A DNA stretch of 63,163 bases from Clostridia bacterium (lineage in GTDB: Bacteria; Bacillota; Clostridia; Christensenellales; Borkfalkiaceae): the NCBI GenBank assembly GCA_017522945.1, contig JAFWXT010000079.1, positions 1-63,163 of the forward strand, written 5' to 3'. Of the stretch, positions 58,691 to 63,163 are shown one piece after another. Under the pieces are notes generated by a model. It made no database searches. It saw only the letters and a program-made list of their open reading frames with translations, and had not been told where the DNA came from. A program made the position numbers and the translations under genes. Every line of letters starts with the position of its first letter. The first letter of the stretch is position 1.

Positions 58691-58838
58691 AAATGGGATT
58701 TGATGGGGGAGAAATTTGCGGGAGCAAATTGTCCGCTTGCGAAAGCAAATAATCTACGAAAGAAAAAATAGCGGACTAAACTGCCCTGTGTGGCAGTTTA
58801 TCGGGGCGGCGTGCAAAACGCCAAATCCCATTTTCTCT
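58691..58838 (+). repeat. Type A element at the right side of the cassette
   Basis: AAATGGGATTT (58691-58701) to AAATCCCATTT (58823-58833), with all the type A hairpins; the tRNA-like end stops after TCTC, losing the CCGCCA. Just before it, CGCCAACAAA (about 58675-58684) is the end of another tRNA 3' copy, so a terminator and linker were lost here. Confidence 0.78.
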
Positions 58839-58863
58839 TCAAACTCATTTATGTCAAATACGC

Positions 58864-58910
58864 AAAAAGTGGCGGTAATCAACCCATACCGCCACTTTTG
58901 TTTTTATTTT
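58864..58910 (+). terminator. Terminator-like hairpin left of the beta-lactamase-like gene
   Basis: AAAAGTGGCGGTA pairs with TACCGCCACTTTT over a short loop, then TTTTATTTT. The hairpin recurs inverted at 60016-60064. Confidence 0.75.
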
Positions 58911-58964
58911 AAAAGTTGAAAAAATTATATTAAAATTTAATTATATTCATATTTGCTAAATTTA

Positions 58965-58993
58965 TTGCAAAGTTTGCTTTTTTGTTATATAAT
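58965..58993 (+). promoter_or_regulatory. Promoter of the beta-lactamase-like gene
   Basis: TTGCAA (58965-58970), 17 bp, TATAAT (58988-58993); ATG 17 bp later after GATAGAGG. Confidence 0.75.
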
Positions 58994-59010
58994 AGGATAG
59001 AGGTATTTGT

Positions 59011-59955
59011 ATGAAAAAAATTACAGCATTTTTTATAACATTGATTTTCTTTTTATTTATAATAAATATGTTTTCTTGTAAAACAGAAAATAAACAAGAC
59101 AACGCTCCTACCGTTAAATTCTTAAATACATTTGAAAATGAGTTAAACAAACAAAAAAATGCTAACGTCTTTTCTGTATCAATATATCAACAAGATGCTT
59201 TGCAAACACGTTATTTTGGCAAAAATAATCCCTGCCAAAATGCTTATTCAATAGCAAAAGTTTACATAGTAACTGCAATAGGCTTGCTTGTTGACCAAAA
59301 TTTACTATCTATTGATGAACTGCTTGTAGATATTTTAGCAGATGAACTACCTGAAACATATAACGATGCTTGGAATAACACCACTGTTGAAATGTTAATT
59401 TTACACAACGTTGGGTTAGAAGAGGGGTTTTTAGATATTGATGCTCACGATTCAACTAATTTTGGCGAGGATTATTTAAAGTATATTTTAACTGCCCCAA
59501 TAAGAGAAGATTTTAGCTTTCAAAGCTATTCTTATACCGATGCCTCATATTATCTGCTTTCGCGCATTATAGAAAAGAAATGTGGTATGGGAACTGATAA
59601 CTTTCTTTGGAAGCACTTATTTTATCCACTAAACTGCAAAGAAGCCGCGTGGAGCCATTGTCCAAAAGGCCACGTTATTGGAGCAACTGGCTTATATATT
59701 CGTAGTGAAGATTTAGTTAAATTAGGCTTGGTTTATTTAAACGGTGGTATGTATAAAAATACCCGTATTCTTTCACAAAACTGGGTACAAAAAGTGCTCG
59801 ATAACGGTTATGAATTAAAAAGCCACGATAATGGCATTACATTTTCTAAAAGCGGAATGAACGGACAAATGCTAATTATTGTTCCTTCTTTAAACAGAGT
59901 AATAGCTTGGCTTGGGTATGGTCACAATAACTTTGAAAGCCTTGCAACAAAGTAA
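59011..59955 (+). CDS. Serine hydrolase lipoprotein of the beta-lactamase/PBP-like family
   Basis: 314 residues. Lipoprotein signal peptide with lipobox MFSC (Cys about residue 23). Penicillin-recognising fold motifs: SIAK (SxxK, about residue 84), YTD (in place of YxN, about 169) and KSG (in place of KTG, near 285). These proteins are esterases, DD-peptidases or beta-lactamases; the class C-like layout with a YxN variant fits an esterase or peptidase better than drug resistance. Exposed on the cell surface. Flanked by two related hairpins. Confidence 0.85.
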   Translation: MKKITAFFITLIFFLFIINMFSCKTENKQDNAPTVKFLNTFENELNKQKNANVFSVSIYQQDALQTRYFGKNNPCQNAYSIAKVYIVTAIGLLVDQNLLSIDELLVDILADELPETYNDAWNNTTVEMLILHNVGLEEGFLDIDAHDSTNFGEDYLKYILTAPIREDFSFQSYSYTDASYYLLSRIIEKKCGMGTDNFLWKHLFYPLNCKEAAWSHCPKGHVIGATGLYIRSEDLVKLGLVYLNGGMYKNTRILSQNWVQKVLDNGYELKSHDNGITFSKSGMNGQMLIIVPSLNRVIAWLGYGHNNFESLATK

Positions 59956-60015
59956 AATACCATATTTAAGTTGGCTATAAATTTATATTATTTTCACTAA
60001 AACAAACTATAAATC

Positions 60016-60064
60016 AAAAAAAGTGGCGGTATAGGTTGATTATCGCCACTTTTGTTTTTATTTT
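60016..60064. terminator. Shared terminator between the hydrolase and exonuclease genes
   Basis: AAAAGTGGCG pairs with CGCCACTTTT; the loop is the reverse complement of that at 58864-58910, while the TTTTGTTTTTATTTT flank is in the same direction. Works for the plus-strand hydrolase gene. Confidence 0.78.
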
Positions 60065-60905
60065 AAAAAATATTTAAATCGGTTAATATTTGTTTTGTTG
60101 TTAAGCTGTTAGGTAAATAATTAAGTTCTTCTATCCTAAAAGGCAAACAACATTCACCACTTAGCTTAATAATTTTATAGTTATTTTTAATATGCTCGCT
60201 TTCGGTTTGAATACAATCTTTTATCGACTGCTTTTCAATTTGATTGCAACAATTAATTAAATTATTCAAACAGCCAAACTTATTTATAAGCTCGCTTGCG
60301 CGTTTTGGGCCAATACCGCGCGCGCCCTTTATATTATCTGCACTATCGCCTGTTAAACTTTTAAAGTCGGCATATTTATCGGGGCTAATATTAAACTTAT
60401 TAAGTAAATAATTTTTATCACAAATCACGCTATTATCACCGCGATATCTAAACACAATAACGTTATCGGTTATAAGTTGAAAAAAATCGCTGTCAAAAGA
60501 TGAAATTATAATCTTGTTTTCTTGCCCGTAGGTTAAAGAATAACTTGCAATTAAATCGTCGGTTTCGCAAACGGTAGTTTCAAATCGTTTTATCTTTAAA
60601 TAATCTAAAACCTTATAAATATCATCAAGTTGAGAAAAAGGGTTTTCGCTTTCATCCACCAACGAATAATCAACCCTGTTAGCCTTGTAGTTTTGGTCAA
60701 CGTCTTTTCTTTCGTTGTGATGCTCGCCATCAAAAAGCACTAAAACGTGAGTGGGCGAAAAGCGTTTTATTATTTTTAAAAGAGCGCCAGTAAACCCAAG
60801 CGTGCCTTGAATTTGTTTGCCTTGTTTGTTAACGATTCTCGAAGGCATTCCAAAAAACATTTGAAAAAGCAAGTTCGAGCCGTCAACCAAAAGTAATTTA
60901 TCCAT
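60063..60905 (-). CDS. 5'-3' exonuclease (PolA N-domain/Xni type)
   Basis: 280 residues; a free-standing FEN-like nuclease. Metal-site acidics: LLVDGSNLLF (about 7), LVLFDGEHHNERK, CETDDLIASYS, ISSFDSDFFQLI, then the helix-hairpin-helix SLTGDSADNIKGARGIGPKRASELINKFG. It removes 5' flaps or RNA primers in DNA repair and replication. Full length for a stand-alone exonuclease; no polymerase domain. Confidence 0.93.
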   Translation of the reverse strand: MDKLLLVDGSNLLFQMFFGMPSRIVNKQGKQIQGTLGFTGALLKIIKRFSPTHVLVLFDGEHHNERKDVDQNYKANRVDYSLVDESENPFSQLDDIYKVLDYLKIKRFETTVCETDDLIASYSLTYGQENKIIISSFDSDFFQLITDNVIVFRYRGDNSVICDKNYLLNKFNISPDKYADFKSLTGDSADNIKGARGIGPKRASELINKFGCLNNLINCCNQIEKQSIKDCIQTESEHIKNNYKIIKLSGECCLPFRIEELNYLPNSLTTKQILTDLNIF

Positions 60906-61099
60906 AATTTATCTTCCACTAAAATTAAATTTATCTTTAATAATTTTTGCTGCTTCTCGGGCAACAAAAAAGTATTATCAATTTTTATATAATTTTCAAA
61001 AGGAGTTTTATAAAATTATACAACAAACTGTAACACAAAGTCAAGCCGTAGCATACAACAAAAAATTACAATATACGCGCACTTTTTTTAAAAAAGGTA

Positions 61100-61128
61100 T
61101 TGAAATCTTATTAAATTTATGTTATAAT
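61100..61128 (+). promoter_or_regulatory. Promoter of the riboswitch/nucleoside kinase transcript
   Basis: TTGAAA (61100-61105), 17 bp, TATAAT (61123-61128), directly ahead of the aptamer. Confidence 0.8.
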
Positions 61129-61132
61129 GTAT

Positions 61133-61229
61133 TAGATAGGTATATGCTTGTAATATGGTCAAGCGTTTCTACAAACCACCGATTAAATGGTTGTCTACCC
61201 TTAGCTTAAGGATAAGGATAGGCTTTTTT
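61133..61229 (+). promoter_or_regulatory. Purine-family riboswitch with intrinsic terminator
   Basis: Aptamer about 61136-61200: P2 GCTTG/CAAGC with loop TAATATGGT, the core GTTTCTAC, P3 AACCA/TGGTT with loop CCGATTAAA, then GTCTAC. The base read as the specificity position is C, which fits guanine-type ligands, but the base before it is U instead of the usual A. P1 is short and irregular. The terminator GTCTACCCTT/AAGGATAGGC with seven Ts (61193-61229) uses the 3' part of the aptamer, so ligand binding and termination exclude each other. Regulates the downstream nucleoside kinase gene. Confidence 0.75.
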
Positions 61230-61301
61230 TATCTATAAAAATCAATTAAGTTGGTCTATAAGGCGATTAACAACATATAAATATACGTTAGGGGGATAAA
61301 T

Positions 61302-63002
61302 ATGGTATTAAAAATTGATAATAGAATTATTAAGGCGAATGCCGGTGAATCGCTACTTGATTTGTGCAAAAAACTAAAACTAACAACAGGCAAACTTTCA
61401 ACCGAGCCATTAGTTGCAAAAGTGGCAGGAAGAATTTTTACTTTAAATTTTGTTCCTGTAAAGAGCGAAAGCATTTCAACCGAGGGGCTTTCTACACGCA
61501 AGGCAATAGCGGCTTCAAACGGTATTGTTACGCTTATGCGCTATAAAGATAGCGAAGGAAGCGATGCTTACGTTCGCACCGCGCAATTCGTAATCTTTCT
61601 TGCAATCAACGAGCTTTGGCCAAACGCTGTAGCAAAAATGAGTTGTAGCGTTGGCTCAGGTTTGTATTTTAAAGTAAGCGGAGCTGAAAACTTTTCGGTT
61701 GATATTCTTCGTGATAAAATCAAACAAATTATCGAGCAAGATATTACACTTGAAAGAAAACGCCTTTCAACCGAAGAAGCTATAAATTATTTTGCAAGCA
61801 AGGGACAAACCGACAAGGTTGAACTTTTAAAATACCGTAAATACGACTTTTTAGACGTTTACACTTACGGCAACTTTGCTGATTATTATTATGGCGAACT
61901 TATGCCGTCAACTTCATATTTAAAAGTATGGAAAATTGCGCCTGCGCCAAATGGTTTTACCTTCGTATTTCCAAGCAAAAAGCACCCCAATAAACCCGCT
62001 AAACTACCAAATCTACCAAAACTTTTAAAGGTTTACACGCTTGGGAAAAAGTGGTGCGAACTTATGGACTGTGAAGGAATTGCCGACCTAAACGAAATGG
62101 TTGCATCCGGTAAAATTCGCGAACTTATTCGCGTTAACGAAGCATTACACGAAAAAGAATTTTCAACAGTTGCCGATAGAATTTGTAGGCGTAAGTGCAA
62201 GGCCGTGTTACTTTCTGGCCCAAGTTCTTCGGGTAAAACCACTTCAGCAAACCGCTTAGCAACCCAACTTCGCGTTCACGGCAAAAAACCTATTTTAATG
62301 AGCCTAGACGATTATTATTTAGACCGTGACAAAATTTTACCCGGGCCTGACGGAACTGTTGACTTAGAGCATATCAACACTATCGACACAGAACTATTCA
62401 AACAGCATTTTGCAGCGCTTTTAAGAGGCGAGCAAGTTGAACTTCCTACCTTTGATTTCAAACTACAAAAACGCGTTTGGCTTGGGCATAAACTACAGCT
62501 TGATAGTTCTTCGGTAATAATTATAGAAGGACTACACGCTTTAAATCCAACCTTACTTCCTGACGATATGAACCGTAGTTTAGTGTTTAAACTTTACGTA
62601 AGCCCGCTACTTCCACTAAATCTTGATAATCATAACCGTATCTCGGCAAGTTCGTTAAGATTACTTCGTAGAATAGTACGCGACTTTGAAGGAAGAAACT
62701 CGCCCGTTCAAAAAACCATTTCTATGTGGAAATCTGTTCGACGCGGTGAAGAGCGTTGGATATTCCCATACCAAGAAACTGCCGATTATATTTTTAACAG
62801 CTCTACCCTTTACGAACTTGCAGTTTTGAAAAAACATATCTTCCCACTTTTAACCGCAGTTGGACCTGAAGAAGAATGTTACAACGAAGTTCGCGCAATA
62901 GTTAAATTTTTGGATTTTATTCAAGAAGCAGACGTTGACGATGAAATTCCACCAACAAGCTTAGTTCGCGAATTTATTGGTGGCAATAGTTTTTATAAGT
63001 AA
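61302..63002 (+). CDS. TGS-domain nucleoside (uridine) kinase
   Basis: 566 residues. N-terminal TGS-like domain (about 1-60) and a ThrRS-like second additional domain (about 65-190, with the HxxxH-type motif largely lost), then a phosphoribulokinase/uridine kinase domain from about 290: P-loop LSGPSSSGKTTSANRL, SLDDYYLDRDKI, PTFDFKLQKR, IIEGLHALNP. It would phosphorylate a nucleoside with ATP or GTP; uridine is the family default. The purine-type riboswitch upstream suggests a link with purine pools. Confidence 0.9.
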   Translation: MVLKIDNRIIKANAGESLLDLCKKLKLTTGKLSTEPLVAKVAGRIFTLNFVPVKSESISTEGLSTRKAIAASNGIVTLMRYKDSEGSDAYVRTAQFVIFLAINELWPNAVAKMSCSVGSGLYFKVSGAENFSVDILRDKIKQIIEQDITLERKRLSTEEAINYFASKGQTDKVELLKYRKYDFLDVYTYGNFADYYYGELMPSTSYLKVWKIAPAPNGFTFVFPSKKHPNKPAKLPNLPKLLKVYTLGKKWCELMDCEGIADLNEMVASGKIRELIRVNEALHEKEFSTVADRICRRKCKAVLLSGPSSSGKTTSANRLATQLRVHGKKPILMSLDDYYLDRDKILPGPDGTVDLEHINTIDTELFKQHFAALLRGEQVELPTFDFKLQKRVWLGHKLQLDSSSVIIIEGLHALNPTLLPDDMNRSLVFKLYVSPLLPLNLDNHNRISASSLRLLRRIVRDFEGRNSPVQKTISMWKSVRRGEERWIFPYQETADYIFNSSTLYELAVLKKHIFPLLTAVGPEEECYNEVRAIVKFLDFIQEADVDDEIPPTSLVREFIGGNSFYK

Positions 63003-63028
63003 TATTAAAAAAAGAAATCACTTTTTGA

Positions 63029-63163
63029 TGTGAACCCCATTTAGTTCACAAAATAAAAAAGGTTAATTAAAAAACCTTCTATGATATAATTTTCATAGGA
63101 GGTTTTTTCTATGGCAAAAAAAGGACAAAAATTCAACAAATACACACCCGAACAAAGAAATGA
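63029..63163 (+). mobile_element. Left end of an IS3/IS150-like insertion sequence
   Basis: From about 63029 the sequence TGTGAACCCC...GTTCAC looks like a terminal inverted repeat, and a transposase start follows. The right end lies beyond the window, so the element and target duplication cannot be checked. Confidence 0.55.
63111..63163 (+). CDS. IS3-family transposase OrfA, first residues only
   Basis: Starts at ATG 63111 with AGGAGG eight bases upstream and reads MAKKGQKFNKYTPEQRN to the window edge. This opening is typical of the helix-turn-helix OrfA of IS150-type elements. Too short for a firm call. Confidence 0.6.
   Translation, partial: MAKKGQKFNKYTPEQRN

Noticed and set aside
55184..58919. 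Two similar frames (55184-55366 and 58716-58919) reading REQIVRLRKQIIYERKNSG from inside the tRNA-linked elements
   Set aside because: They start at TTG, overlap conserved hairpins and terminators, and the matching element B lacks the frame entirely. Conserved structure explains the similarity better than coding.

Overview
The window looks like the chromosome of a low-GC, anaerobic, Gram-positive bacterium, most likely an uncultured gut member of the Clostridia. The evidence is the gene set: a Spo0A homologue, class III ribonucleotide reductase, an [FeFe]-hydrogenase-like protein, rubrerythrin, FeoAB with a DtxR-type regulator, MreB, a DUF1836 regulator, BspA-type leucine-rich-repeat (LRR) proteins, strong AGGAGG ribosome binding sites and many TTGACA-17-TATAAT promoters. 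The taxonomic guess is inference. No rRNA is present.

Layout. 0-0.8 kb: start of an LRR lipoprotein gene with a structured leader. 0.8-8.3 kb: cysteine synthase, Veg, serpin, MazG-like/helicase pair, SLC13-type permease, VanW. 8.3-10.8 kb: pyrophosphatase and Na/Pi transporter. 10.9-13.5 kb: ADH/ALDH pair. 13.96-19.87 kb: a TIR protein and an LRR protein that are one reading frame split by a single UAG. 20-23.4 kb: rubrerythrin and a MacB-like ABC transporter. 23.4-27.7 kb: a shikimate-pathway operon, aroC, aroA-aroE fusion, aroQ, aroK. 27.9-32 kb: Spo0A without the phosphoacceptor Asp, hydrogenase-like protein, MreB, Maf. 32.2-35.4 kb: feoA-feoB-small Cys-rich protein, facing a DtxR-family gene, with two matching palindromic operators. 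35.5-40 kb: NrdD fused to a glutaredoxin-like domain, and glycyl-tRNA synthetase. 40-45.1 kb: LRR lipoprotein, tandem non-coding repeats, ROK protein, AraC regulator. 45.2-52 kb: acidic zinc-ribbon protein, M29 aminopeptidase, DUF1836, NfeD/flotillin operon, VanZ protein carrying Big_2 domains. 52.3-54.3 kb: a second TIR protein. 54.4-58.9 kb: QueT-like transporter, tRNA-Ser(GGA), an array of structured repeats copying the tRNA 3' end, and a two-gene cassette with a zinc-ribbon nuclease. 59-63.2 kb: beta-lactamase-like lipoprotein, 5'-3' exonuclease, a purine-type riboswitch with a TGS/uridine-kinase gene, and the left end of an IS3-like element.

Two observations stand out. First, four genes (two LRR lipoproteins and two TIR proteins) share a leader of about 180-200 nt. 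Each has a promoter, a 5'-end stem whose sequence varies while pairing is kept in three copies, and a terminator hairpin just before the start codon. An upstream segment can pair instead with the 3' half of the terminator. This is the layout of a transcription-attenuation riboswitch and suggests one regulon of TIR and LRR surface proteins. Second, the region after tRNA-Ser holds at least four copies of a structured element with 11-bp inverted termini. They keep the acceptor-stem sequence and the CCA end of the tRNA, and two divergent types show compensatory hairpin changes. The zinc-ribbon/nuclease cassette sits between two of these copies.

Limits: all calls come from reading the sequence and comparing it with remembered families. 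No database search, covariance model or alignment was run. Leader and hairpin structures were paired by eye.
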